Position numbers and translations under genes: made by a program. DNA of 47,582 nt, taken from contig JBFIHG010000016.1 of the NCBI GenBank assembly GCA_041601945.1, forward strand, positions 1 to 47,582, read 5' to 3'. The notes under the pieces were generated by a model. The model had not been told where the DNA came from and did not search any database. It saw only the letters and a list, made by a program, of their open reading frames with translations. This document shows, one piece after another, positions 1-7,851 of the stretch (positions are counted from its first letter, which is position 1; every line of letters starts with the position of its first letter). Source of the stretch: JBFJKD01 sp041601945 (GTDB taxonomy: Bacteria; Pseudomonadota; Gammaproteobacteria; Pseudomonadales; Porticoccaceae).

Positions 1-28
1 ACGCGGTCGCTTTTTCCAGGACCAGCGC

Positions 29-925
29 TTATAGCTCCAGATCCATGCCGAAGCCAGTGGATTCCGTACCGTGGCCAAAAATATCCTTGACGTAATGTTC
101 CTGCTGGGCCATCGCCTTGCGCGCACCCCAGCCAAGCTCCATTAACCACCCGGACGGTGTACCGGAATAGAAGGTCACCGCTTCGTCGTTTGCATGCTTG
201 CCCATCTGCAGCGCCACTGGAATCTTGCGCCCGCGAATAATGTCGTGGGCCAGCCCCAGATCGTCGACATGGGTGTATTCAAGCATCAGGTGATTAATGC
301 GCTTATCCATCGGTCCGAGACCAAAAGCAATGGAGTGCTGACGATCGTTACAGTGCATAAATAGTGGTTTCGCCACCATACCATTCGGCAAATTCAGTTT
401 GTATTCAACCGAACCGCGCAGACCCAGCAACGAATAAAATTTGTAGGCAGCGTCGACATCATCCTGGCGACTGATAAAATGGCCGATCCCTTCACTACCG
501 GTTACAAACCCGCCGTACATACGTCGGCCCGGACGAAAGGGCAAATGTGTATCGACCTGGGGAGAGTAAAAAATTTCCGTCGGGGTACCGCCCGGATCCA
601 GCATTTTCAACAACCCCAGAACACGACGTTCCTGGGCTTCCTCTTCCGTACCAACCTTGAACTTAATGCCGGCATCCTTTAGCTGTTTGGCCATCGCCTC
701 CAGCTCATCCGGACCCGCGACCCGCCAGCCAGCATAAGCGAGATCGTCCTCTTTGGATTTATGGAACACCAGGCGGTGATGCCAGTTGTCCATGCGCGCG
801 TAAAATCTGTCGCCCTCGCCTTCGTCGATCACATCAAAGCCAACGCATTCGGTCGCGTAGTCTTTCCAGGCGTCCATATCCGTGACGTTGAAACCAAGAT
901 AGCCTAGCTCAGTTACCCTTACCAT
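29..925 (-). CDS. Type I extradiol ring-cleavage dioxygenase (VOC superfamily, BphC/HsaC-like)
   Basis: This 298-residue protein has two vicinal-oxygen-chelate modules (about 6-120 and 145-265), as in 2,3-dihydroxybiphenyl dioxygenase (BphC) and the steroid enzyme HsaC. The BphC iron ligands map to H149, H212 and E263. The second-shell catalytic residues map to H197, H244 and Y253, so the protein should be an active Fe(II) meta-cleavage enzyme acting on a catechol in the cytoplasm. The ATG has a clear GGGAG Shine-Dalgarno. It lies 83 bp downstream of trpS on the same strand. The substrate cannot be read from sequence; bicyclic aromatics or a steroid A-ring catechol are both possible. Other lipid and ring-degradation genes in the window favour the steroid-like option, by inference only. 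Confidence 0.9.
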   Translation of the reverse strand: MVRVTELGYLGFNVTDMDAWKDYATECVGFDVIDEGEGDRFYARMDNWHHRLVFHKSKEDDLAYAGWRVAGPDELEAMAKQLKDAGIKFKVGTEEEAQERRVLGLLKMLDPGGTPTEIFYSPQVDTHLPFRPGRRMYGGFVTGSEGIGHFISRQDDVDAAYKFYSLLGLRGSVEYKLNLPNGMVAKPLFMHCNDRQHSIAFGLGPMDKRINHLMLEYTHVDDLGLAHDIIRGRKIPVALQMGKHANDEAVTFYSGTPSGWLMELGWGARKAMAQQEHYVKDIFGHGTESTGFGMDLEL

Positions 926-1008
926 TTTGTTCTCCCCTGCTGAGTTTGTTAATTGATAATACTATCATTGCGATGCTGGCGATTACCAGACGGACGCCCA
1001 CAAATTGC

Positions 1009-2028
1009 TCATCCTTGGCTCAACGGCCTGATACCCACTGCATGGCGTAGCTTTTTAACCATGTCCCGACTATAGATCCGCGCTTTGGCGGCTCCGGCCA
1101 GCAACTCCTGCTCGATTGCCGCAGGCCGTTCCAGTAAATCGTAATAGCGATCCCGGGCCGGCTTAAGTTCTGAATTTACCTTGTCAAATAAGCGTTTTTT
1201 GGCCTCACCCCAGGCAATACCCTCCGCAAATTCGGCGCGCATCTCGGCGCTCTCAGCCGGCGTTGAAAATGCCTGCCATAACTGAAACACCGCCGATCCG
1301 TCTGGATCTTTTGCTTCGCCAGGCTCCAACAAATTGGTTTTAATTTTATTGATATGTTTTTTAAGCTGGTTTTCTGCGAGAAACAGCGGAATGGTGTTGT
1401 TGTAGCTTTTGCTCATCTTGCGTCCATCGAGGCCTTGCAAGACAGCCACGTCGTCGTCCACCACCGCCTCCGGCAGGACAAAATGCTCCCCGTAATGGTG
1501 GTTAAATCGCTGTGCGATGTCCCGCGCCATTTCGACATGCTGAATCTGATCCCGCCCCACCGGCACCTTGTTCGCGCTGAACATCAAAATATCGGCCGCC
1601 ATCAATACCGGATAGCCAAACAAGCCCATGGTTATTCCATAATCCGGATCCGCGCCATCCGCTTCGTTATCCTGCACTGCTGCCTTGTAGGCATGCGCCC
1701 GATTCATCATACCCTTGGCGGTCATACAGCTGAGCAACCAGGTCAGTTCCGGGATTTCCGGTATATCCGATTGGCGATAAAACACCACTTTCGCGGTATC
1801 CAGACCGAGGGCCAACCAGGTCGCCGCCACTTCCAGTGTTGAGCGATAAACTTCATCCGGATTCTGACATTTGATCAGCGCATGATAATCCGCCAAAAAA
1901 TAAAATGACTGCGCGTCACCCCGTTGACTCGCCTGGATGGCGGGGCGAATGGCACCGACATAATTTCCCAGGTGGGGGGTCCCGGAAGTCGTAATTCCGG
2001 TCAGGACAATGTCTTTACTGGTAGGCAA
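1009..2028 (-). CDS. trpS: Tryptophanyl-tRNA synthetase
   Basis: Class Ic aminoacyl-tRNA synthetase that charges tRNA-Trp. The protein has 339 residues, normal for bacterial TrpS. The HIGH-type motif reads HLGN (residues 19-22) and the KMSKS loop is at 204-208; GRDQIQHVEMARDIA at about 158-172 is the usual Rossmann-fold segment. The start must be TTG at 2028: an in-frame TAG lies 18 nt upstream and no ATG or GTG intervenes. The Shine-Dalgarno is poor. It is divergent from the alanine-zipper lipoprotein gene across a 371-bp gap. Confidence 0.97.
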   Translation of the reverse strand: MPTSKDIVLTGITTSGTPHLGNYVGAIRPAIQASQRGDAQSFYFLADYHALIKCQNPDEVYRSTLEVAATWLALGLDTAKVVFYRQSDIPEIPELTWLLSCMTAKGMMNRAHAYKAAVQDNEADGADPDYGITMGLFGYPVLMAADILMFSANKVPVGRDQIQHVEMARDIAQRFNHHYGEHFVLPEAVVDDDVAVLQGLDGRKMSKSYNNTIPLFLAENQLKKHINKIKTNLLEPGEAKDPDGSAVFQLWQAFSTPAESAEMRAEFAEGIAWGEAKKRLFDKVNSELKPARDRYYDLLERPAAIEQELLAGAAKARIYSRDMVKKLRHAVGIRPLSQG

Positions 2029-2399
2029 TATTATTACTCGCGACTATGCAGCGCGTTGCTGCGCAAACTGGCCGCCTATAATACCGGATACCGGGGCAGA
2101 TAAAAGCTTACAACCAGTGATTATCTACAGCTGCCCACGTCTGCAAACCCTGCTCACCCTTTTCCACTAGAAATCCGTGCGGCCCATGACCTGGGTCAAT
2201 GTCGCGTCAGGCAAGCGTTACTACTATGCTTAACAGTGCGACCGACAATAACCGGGGAGCCCGCTTCACCGTGGCCTCCGGCTGGAGGGCGCCGAGCAGT
2301 TGTGTCGATAGACCTTGATATTTTTGGTACCGACCCCGAAATCGATGACTGCAACACCTGGTTTATCTTTACACCATCTACCAACAAAGGAAGGTCCAT
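2029..2399. other. Divergent intergenic region, trpS / alanine-zipper lipoprotein
   Basis: This 371-bp stretch must hold the promoters for trpS (leftward) and the lipoprotein gene (rightward). The short open frames in it look like noise: they have no Shine-Dalgarno and no recognisable product. A short GC-rich hairpin (cctcc-ggct-ggagg) lies near 2276-2289. I could not assign a convincing sigma70 pair to either gene. Confidence 0.5.
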
Positions 2400-2675
2400 A
2401 TGTCCAGATATATTCTCCCCGCAATGCTGTTAGCAACCATGGCACTTGGCGGTTGCGCCAGCAATTCTGAACTGGCCAACGTGCGCGCAGCTACTGAGCG
2501 CGCCCAGGCGAGTGCAGACCGTGCTCAACAAACAGCTGATGCAGCTATGGCCACCGCCAACAAGGCGGCGCAAACCGCCGACCAGGCGAACGCCAGGGCG
2601 AGTAATGCCGAGGCAACAGCTAATCAGGTCAATGAAAAAGTCGACCGTATGTTCAAGAAAACCATGATGAAGTGA
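2400..2675 (+). CDS. lpp: Alanine-zipper outer-membrane lipoprotein (Lpp/OprI family)
   Basis: A 91-residue lipoprotein precursor with the lipobox LGGC at 17-20. The mature part is almost entirely an Ala-rich heptad coiled coil (about 28-80, repeats such as AQASADRAQQTADAA). It ends in basic KKTMMK with a C-terminal Lys, as needed for covalent attachment to peptidoglycan by an L,D-transpeptidase. Known relatives (OprI, Lpp) trimerise in the periplasm and tie the outer membrane to the wall. A strong AAGGAAGG precedes ATG at 2400. Two L,D-transpeptidase genes follow directly; an Lpp-attaching role for either is a reasonable inference. Confidence 0.92.
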   Translation: MSRYILPAMLLATMALGGCASNSELANVRAATERAQASADRAQQTADAAMATANKAAQTADQANARASNAEATANQVNEKVDRMFKKTMMK

Positions 2676-2690
2676 GATACAGTCGGGTGT

Positions 2691-2723
2691 CGGTGCTAGC
2701 CGAGCGCTGTTCGGCTGGCACCG
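2691..2723. terminator. Hairpin between convergent lipoprotein and L,D-transpeptidase genes
   Basis: The 13-nt arms 2691-2703 and 2711-2723 pair with one G-U wobble around a 7-nt loop, between two convergent stop codons. There is no T-tract on either side, so it is either a bidirectional terminator of weak canonical form or an mRNA-stabilising hairpin. Confidence 0.5.
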
Positions 2724-2738
2724 GCAGCCGTGCTTGCA

Positions 2739-3317
2739 CTATTCGCGAATTACGACACGGGTACCAATCCGCACGTGGGCGGCGAGAGCGTCGATTTGAC
2801 TGTTGCTCAGAGCCACGCAGCCCTGCGTCCAGTTAAACGATTCGTGGACTTCTGGATTGCCGTTACCAATGCCGTGGATGCCAATCGCCCCGCCGAGGGG
2901 GGTCGTCATAGGCGGTGCCTGGCCGCGCCGGTGCGCCTCGACAATACGAAGAAAATGTTCGCCGTCGATAATGTTCCGCGCCAACGCCAGTTCGGCTTGC
3001 GCGACAGTAGGGTAATCAATGCCGATAAACAGTCGATAGCGACTGGCCAAGTCCGTGGACGTTACCCGATAGGTTCCCAGAGGAGTGGTGTCGTCGTTCA
3101 ACAGGTGCAGCACCGCAACCCCGCCTCGGCCAATCGAAATATTCTCGAAGCGCGTAATTTCGGAATCGCCCTGCATGACCTTGAGCGTGGCCACCCCAGT
3201 TTCTATCAGTAGCCATTCACTACCAGATGCCCGGCCCAGTTGCGGTTTGAGAGACAACAGCGTAAAAAACACAATAACAGCGAGTGCGCGGAATACATTA
3301 TGGTTAGCTATTTCCAT
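2739..3317 (-). CDS. L,D-transpeptidase family protein (YkuD domain), exported
   Basis: 192 residues with a signal peptide or N-terminal anchor (about 8-30) followed by a single YkuD domain (34-191). The active-site block has IGIHGIG (H148) and TQGCVAL with catalytic C167, the pattern of small single-domain LDTs. Family members form 3-3 cross-links in peptidoglycan or attach lipoproteins to it, in the periplasm. No other in-frame start would keep the signal peptide, so the ATG at 3317 stands. It therefore overlaps the divergent neighbour's start by 18 bp. It converges on the alanine-zipper lipoprotein gene, its plausible substrate. Confidence 0.85.
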   Translation of the reverse strand: MEIANHNVFRALAVIVFFTLLSLKPQLGRASGSEWLLIETGVATLKVMQGDSEITRFENISIGRGGVAVLHLLNDDTTPLGTYRVTSTDLASRYRLFIGIDYPTVAQAELALARNIIDGEHFLRIVEAHRRGQAPPMTTPLGGAIGIHGIGNGNPEVHESFNWTQGCVALSNSQIDALAAHVRIGTRVVIRE

Positions 3318-4481
3318 ACACTTATCTCACGGATCGGGCGCTTCGGGACCTGGGTTCGCAACAACGCACCAGACTCCCTGCCACCCAATAACTTGGCGCT
3401 ACGCCTCGTCATAGCACTACCCATCGCCCTCGGTTTAACCACCTCGGCGCCCATACTGGCGGCCACATTCGATATGCCGCCCGCCGGAACCACGATGGTA
3501 GGGCAAATTCACAAGGTCACCCCGGGGGAAGACAATACCCTGCTGGATATTGCCCGCCACTACGACCTTGGCTACCACGAAATCACCTGGGCCAACCCCA
3601 GCGTAGACCCGTGGGTACCAGATGCCGATACGCCGATTATTATCCCCACGCAATTTATTCTGCCACCGCCACCCTGGCAAGGCATTGTGGTAAATATTCC
3701 ACAGCGCCGCCTGTATTATTTTTACTCAGCTCCCGAGGGCACACCCAAGGTACTAACGCTGCCCATCAGTATCGCCCGGGAAGGTTGGTCCACACCCCTT
3801 GGTCAAACCACAGTTATCGCCAAATACAAGGACCCCGCCTGGTTTGTTCCAAAATCCATTCGAGCAGAACAGATTCGCGAAGGCGAAATAGACTTCCCCA
3901 CCTATTTTCCGCCCGGGCCAGACAATCCCATGGGCATGCTGGCCATTAGAATTGGATTCGACGGGATATTTATTCACGGCACCAACCGACCCTGGGGCGT
4001 GGGGATGCGCACCAGCCACGGCTGCCTGCACCTGTATCCCGAGGATGCGCTGACTCTCTTTCCATTAATGAAACCCGGCATACCAGTGCGGGTCATCAAC
4101 AACCCGTTTATGGTCGGCGTGGATTTGGGACGATTACTGGTGACCCATTATCCGGTCGTTGCAGAATATCCGAGTACCAGCGACCCGTTTACGCGGGCCG
4201 TCATGGCTCTGGAGCCCTACCTCGTTCCGGGGATAGCCCCGGGAGAGACCGGGATCAGCGAGCCCTTCGACATTGACTGGGAGCGATTGCAAAAAATTGT
4301 CGATGAAAATGTGGTTGTGCCTACACCGGTAAACCTGGGCACTCCGGAGCCGCACCAGCTGCTGAGAGACGTCGAAGTAACGCCTTACACCCAACAACCC
4401 TATGGCCTGGACGCCAACAACGCGTTACCACCAGCTCGCCCGGGTACCGACCTTATGCCGAACAAAGCACAGAACAACTGA
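3300..4481 (+). CDS. L,D-transpeptidase with LysM domain (ErfK/YbiS/YnhG family)
   Basis: About 393 residues: a long N-terminal stretch ending in a hydrophobic segment (about 33-55), a LysM peptidoglycan-binding module (about 68-118), a YkuD domain (about 128-266) and a 120-residue tail. This is the E. coli YbiS/ErfK/YcfS architecture, and those enzymes attach Lpp to peptidoglycan. Catalytic C242 lies in SHGCLHLYPED; most relatives have SHGCIR, so the Arg after the Cys is replaced by His here. I chose ATG 3300 because GGAA lies 6 nt upstream. The frame stays open upstream, and a start after the divergent gene's ATG cannot be excluded. Confidence 0.88.
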   Translation: MVSYFHTLISRIGRFGTWVRNNAPDSLPPNNLALRLVIALPIALGLTTSAPILAATFDMPPAGTTMVGQIHKVTPGEDNTLLDIARHYDLGYHEITWANPSVDPWVPDADTPIIIPTQFILPPPPWQGIVVNIPQRRLYYFYSAPEGTPKVLTLPISIAREGWSTPLGQTTVIAKYKDPAWFVPKSIRAEQIREGEIDFPTYFPPGPDNPMGMLAIRIGFDGIFIHGTNRPWGVGMRTSHGCLHLYPEDALTLFPLMKPGIPVRVINNPFMVGVDLGRLLVTHYPVVAEYPSTSDPFTRAVMALEPYLVPGIAPGETGISEPFDIDWERLQKIVDENVVVPTPVNLGTPEPHQLLRDVEVTPYTQQPYGLDANNALPPARPGTDLMPNKAQNN

Positions 4482-4619
4482 TTGCCACCGCGACCTGGAG
4501 TGCGCCTCGGCGTAGCCCTACAACCGCACCAGCGACAAAACCCACCGACCGCCGTTAACCGAAACTCCTGGAGGAAATTGCCGGCACGTTCAGCAGCGTA
4601 ACCACGCAGTTAGCGGTAT

Positions 4620-5078
4620 CTAGCGCGGCTCGCAAACAAAAACCGGAATATCCCGCGCGGAGCGCTCTTGATACAGCGCGTAATCTGGATAATATTCGCA
4701 ACAAACCGGCCACACACGCGCCTTTTCCTCTGCATCTACCTGACGCGCCCGCAATTTCATTTTTTTGCTTTTGTATTGCACCTCGATATCGGGATGTGCA
4801 ACCAGATTGTTGTACCACACCGGATTTTTCGGTGCCCCGCCCTGGGACGCCACCAGAATTACGCCATCCTGGTAGGGCACATACATCAACGGCGTGATTC
4901 TTTTTTTGCCAGACTTTGCGCCTGTCATGGTCACCAGACAGACGTCATAGCCCGCCAACTTGCCCATCAGACGGCCACTGGTCCAGCGATAAACTTTCTC
5001 GTTCAAGGAAGAAAACACCTTGAGAAAAGGTAAAACTTTTTCCATCTGTTCCGACGTTGCGGTTTTTAAATTAACCAT
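4620..5078 (-). CDS. Deazaflavin (F420)-dependent nitroreductase-family oxidoreductase (DUF385/Ddn-like)
   Basis: 152 residues with the split beta-barrel signature of the Ddn/F420H2-dependent quinone reductase family. MTGAKSGKKRITPLMYV (about 51-67) is the phosphate-binding region. VASQGGAPKNPVWYNNLVAH follows, and the C-terminal half has the usual WPVCCEYYPDYALYQERSARDIPVFV. The family is best known from actinobacteria, where it uses F420; proteobacterial members exist and their cofactor is often unproven. It sits downstream of the CaiB-like gene on the same strand, with 81 bp between. The gap to the convergent LDT gene (4482-4619) shows no clear terminator. Confidence 0.85.
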   Translation of the reverse strand: MVNLKTATSEQMEKVLPFLKVFSSLNEKVYRWTSGRLMGKLAGYDVCLVTMTGAKSGKKRITPLMYVPYQDGVILVASQGGAPKNPVWYNNLVAHPDIEVQYKSKKMKLRARQVDAEEKARVWPVCCEYYPDYALYQERSARDIPVFVCEPR

Positions 5079-5159
5079 AATCCGAACTCCCCGAGTTAAA
5101 TCAAAACATTAGTTATGAAGCATTTTTAAGCTGCTTTACACCTGCTTTTTAACTACCAG

Positions 5160-6308
5160 TCAGCGAATCGCGCCATCCGCCTTGAGGTCAGCGATTTTTT
5201 CGCGACTAAACCCCCAGTCCGCCAGCGCCTGCTCACTGTGTTGTCCAGCGGTGGGCGTGGGACCTTTGATTGACGACGGAGTGCCCAAAAATCGCGGCGC
5301 AGGCGCCGGATGCCACTCGCCATCGCATTCGACAAACGCGCCACGCTGTTGATTGTGATGATAGTGTCGCGCCTCAGTCAGGCCCAGTACCGGCGCAAAA
5401 CAAATATCCGTGTTCTCCATTAATTGACACCATTCATCTCGCGTTTTAGTCAGAAAAATTTTCTGGAATTTTTCTTTCATCATCGGCCATTGGCTACGCT
5501 CCATCTGCGCAGGTAGCGACGCTGGATCTATCTCCAGCTTTTCCAGCAGCTCGGCGTAAAATTTCGGTTCGATGGAGGCGATAGACACATATTTCCCGTC
5601 TTTGGTGCAATACGTGGTGTAGAAGTGCGCTCCGCTATCGAGGATATTGCTGCCCCGTTTATCTTCATGTATGCCAGCGGCGAGCATGCCGTAAGTGGCT
5701 GTCATCAACGACAAGGCGCCGTCTACCATACCAGCGTCGACCACCTGGCCCTTACCGGTATTCTTCGCAGACAACAACGCCGCCAAAATGCCGACCACCA
5801 TATACAGGGTACCGCCGCCGTAATCCCCTACCAGATTCAGGGGTGGCGCAGGTGGTTGATCGTCACTCAGACCAATAGCATGCAACGCCCCAGACAGGGC
5901 AATATAGTTGAGATCGTGCCCGGCAGCCTGGGCCAGTGGACCTGCCTGACCCCAACCGGTAATCCGACCGTATACCAGCCTGGCATTACGTGCCAGACAA
6001 ATATCCGGACCCAGGCCCAGCCGCTCCATCACCCCCGGCCGAAATCCCTCGACTAACGCGTCCGCCTGATCAATCATCGCCAACAATGCGGCGATGCCCT
6101 GAGGATTTTTCAAATCAATCGCTACCGAACGACGGCCGCGGCCTGTGAAGCTGAACCGGGTATCCATGGCAATACCCAACCCGGCGTCCTGCGTGCGGTC
6201 GATGCGAATCACATCCGCGCCCATATCCGACAGCATCATCGCCGTCATTGGCGCCGGGCCAATGCCCGCCAGCTCAATTACTTTAAACCCTTGTAGCGGT
6301 CCGCCCAT
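5160..6308 (-). CDS. CaiB/BaiF CoA-transferase family protein, alpha-methylacyl-CoA racemase-like
   Basis: 382 residues, the full length of the AMACR branch of family III CoA-transferases. The racemase catalytic set maps to H132, D163 and E248 (first-ATG numbering), aligning with H126/D156/E241 of mycobacterial MCR. This favours epimerising 2-methyl-branched acyl-CoAs, as in isoprenoid or sterol side-chain breakdown, over CoA transfer. Two ATGs are adjacent; the second (6308) sits 6 nt from the GGGAG and is the better start. It is followed by the F420-type oxidoreductase and preceded, 46 bp away, by the FabH-like gene, so the three may be co-transcribed. Confidence 0.9.
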   Translation of the reverse strand: MGGPLQGFKVIELAGIGPAPMTAMMLSDMGADVIRIDRTQDAGLGIAMDTRFSFTGRGRRSVAIDLKNPQGIAALLAMIDQADALVEGFRPGVMERLGLGPDICLARNARLVYGRITGWGQAGPLAQAAGHDLNYIALSGALHAIGLSDDQPPAPPLNLVGDYGGGTLYMVVGILAALLSAKNTGKGQVVDAGMVDGALSLMTATYGMLAAGIHEDKRGSNILDSGAHFYTTYCTKDGKYVSIASIEPKFYAELLEKLEIDPASLPAQMERSQWPMMKEKFQKIFLTKTRDEWCQLMENTDICFAPVLGLTEARHYHHNQQRGAFVECDGEWHPAPAPRFLGTPSSIKGPTPTAGQHSEQALADWGFSREKIADLKADGAIR

Positions 6309-6354
6309 CATTCTCTCCCGTTAACCTGGTCGTCGTTAATCATATGTTTACCAT

Positions 6355-7440
6355 TTATCCAGGCTGTTCGTGCTGTTGTTTCGCAGCCACTATGGCCTGC
6401 ACCAACTCTAACCCGGTTTTGTCACAGGGCGGCAAAGCCACATCGCTCAACGCCAGAGGTTGCGTGCGCTGCCCCCACTTTAGCAGATGTGCGCTCCAGG
6501 TTAAGCCGCCACCAAAGGCCGGCATCAACACCAAACCGCCGGGGCTGACGCGCCCCTCTTCCACCGCCTCCACCAGCGCAACCAGGATGGTTGCCGCGGA
6601 CATATTTCCGTAGCGGTGGATATTCACAAATATTTTGTCTTCGCCCACATTAAGACGTTTAGCCAGTGCGTCAATAATTCTGAGATTGGCCTGGTGTGGC
6701 ACCACCAGATCGATATCCTCCACCCCCAGATTAGCTCTGGCCAACACCTTGGCAACCGCCTGACCCATGCCACTCACGGCCTTTTTAAATATTTCTTGCC
6801 CCTCAAAATCCCACCGGGTTTTGCCAACTTGCCAACCCTGATTTGCTTTCGCCAACCCCAGGCCGTGCACCGCCAGAATGTCCCGCGACTCACCAAAACA
6901 GCCGAGAGCCTGTTGGAGCACGCCACTTTCCTCAGTGCTCGTCTCAAGCACCAACGCAGCCGCCCCGTCGCCAAACAACACTGCGACATTACGATCACTC
7001 CAGTCCATCACCGGGCTGATGGATTCGGCACCGATGATCAGGGCATTTTTTACCACACCGGTGCGAATCATCGCGGTCGCCGTGGACAGGGCGTACATAC
7101 CGCTGGTACAGGCCGTATTGACGTCCATGGCGGCGGCGTTAACCGCCCCCAGCAATTGTTGCACTCGCGAAGCCGTGTTCGGCACCATGTCGTCAAAACT
7201 ACAGCTACCAAACACAATCAACTCGATATCTTCGGCGTTTAGGCCAGCCGCAGCCAACGCGCGTACACAGGCCACATGTGCCAGCTCGCTAACCGGGACG
7301 TGGGAGATGCGACGCTCCTGCATACCAGTGCGGCTGCGAATCCACGCGTCATCCGTATCGATAAAATGGCTCAAATCCTGATTGGATAATATCGCCGGGG
7401 GCAAGCATTTGCCCCAACCGGTGATGGCGGCGTAAGTCAT
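6355..7440 (-). CDS. Beta-ketoacyl-ACP synthase III-like thiolase-fold enzyme
   Basis: 361 residues with the complete KAS III triad: C111 in NTACTSGMY, H249 in VPHQANLRI and N279 in HRYGNMSAA. FabH normally condenses acetyl-CoA with malonyl-ACP; relatives make other Claisen products or 3-ketoacids. About 35 extra residues follow the usual C-terminal glycine-rich FGGGLTWSAHLLKW, and there are no fab genes nearby. A specialised KAS III in a lipid-catabolic setting is therefore as likely as the housekeeping FabH. No strong Shine-Dalgarno is seen. Confidence 0.88.
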   Translation of the reverse strand: MTYAAITGWGKCLPPAILSNQDLSHFIDTDDAWIRSRTGMQERRISHVPVSELAHVACVRALAAAGLNAEDIELIVFGSCSFDDMVPNTASRVQQLLGAVNAAAMDVNTACTSGMYALSTATAMIRTGVVKNALIIGAESISPVMDWSDRNVAVLFGDGAAALVLETSTEESGVLQQALGCFGESRDILAVHGLGLAKANQGWQVGKTRWDFEGQEIFKKAVSGMGQAVAKVLARANLGVEDIDLVVPHQANLRIIDALAKRLNVGEDKIFVNIHRYGNMSAATILVALVEAVEEGRVSPGGLVLMPAFGGGLTWSAHLLKWGQRTQPLALSDVALPPCDKTGLELVQAIVAAKQQHEQPG

Positions 7441-7625
7441 TGGGCGTCGCTCATTACTAATATCTCAACGTTCGTAAAAAAAGGTTCGTGAAAAATCCGA
7501 TTCAGTTTATCCGCTCCGCACTTCGACGTCGAACCCTGCTGGGTTACACTCTCGTCATCGCATTTTAGCCAGCCGACCCCACAGGCCAGACAACCCGGCC
7601 AGCACGGCACGGAACAGTTACCAAT

Positions 7626-7811
7626 ATGCAAGAAATTGCCGCAATCATTTGTCCATATTGTGGAGAAGGCATCGAAGTCCTGATCGACTGCTCTGTGCCC
7701 GAACAAACGTACATTGAAGATTGCGCGGTATGCTGCCACCCCATGACTCTGGATATAACCATTGACGAAGACCTGCTACCCCAGGTATCGCCCCGTCATG
7801 AAAACGAATAA
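7626..7811 (+). CDS. CPXCG-motif cysteine-rich protein (small Zn-ribbon)
   Basis: 61 residues with CPYCG at 9-13 and a second knuckle, CAVCCHPM (about 33-40), as in the Cys_rich_CPXG family of gammaproteobacteria. The four cysteines are suited to bind one zinc. The acidic tail contains DITIDEDLLP. The function of the family is unknown. It is divergent from the FabH-like gene and convergent with the FadD-like gene, and is probably transcribed alone. Confidence 0.85.
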   Translation: MQEIAAIICPYCGEGIEVLIDCSVPEQTYIEDCAVCCHPMTLDITIDEDLLPQVSPRHENE

Positions 7812-7851
7812 ATCCGCAATCTGCCGAGCCTTTTTTGACGAATCAAGCGCT

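Noticed and set aside
2196..2433. Overlapping 65-67-codon frames on both strands before the alanine-zipper lipoprotein
   Set aside because: Mutually antisense, no ribosome-binding site, low-information translations; the rightward one runs into the lipoprotein gene in another frame.
6616..7242. 208-codon open frame antisense to the FabH-like gene
   Set aside because: The FabH-like protein on the other strand has all catalytic motifs; the antisense frame has none.
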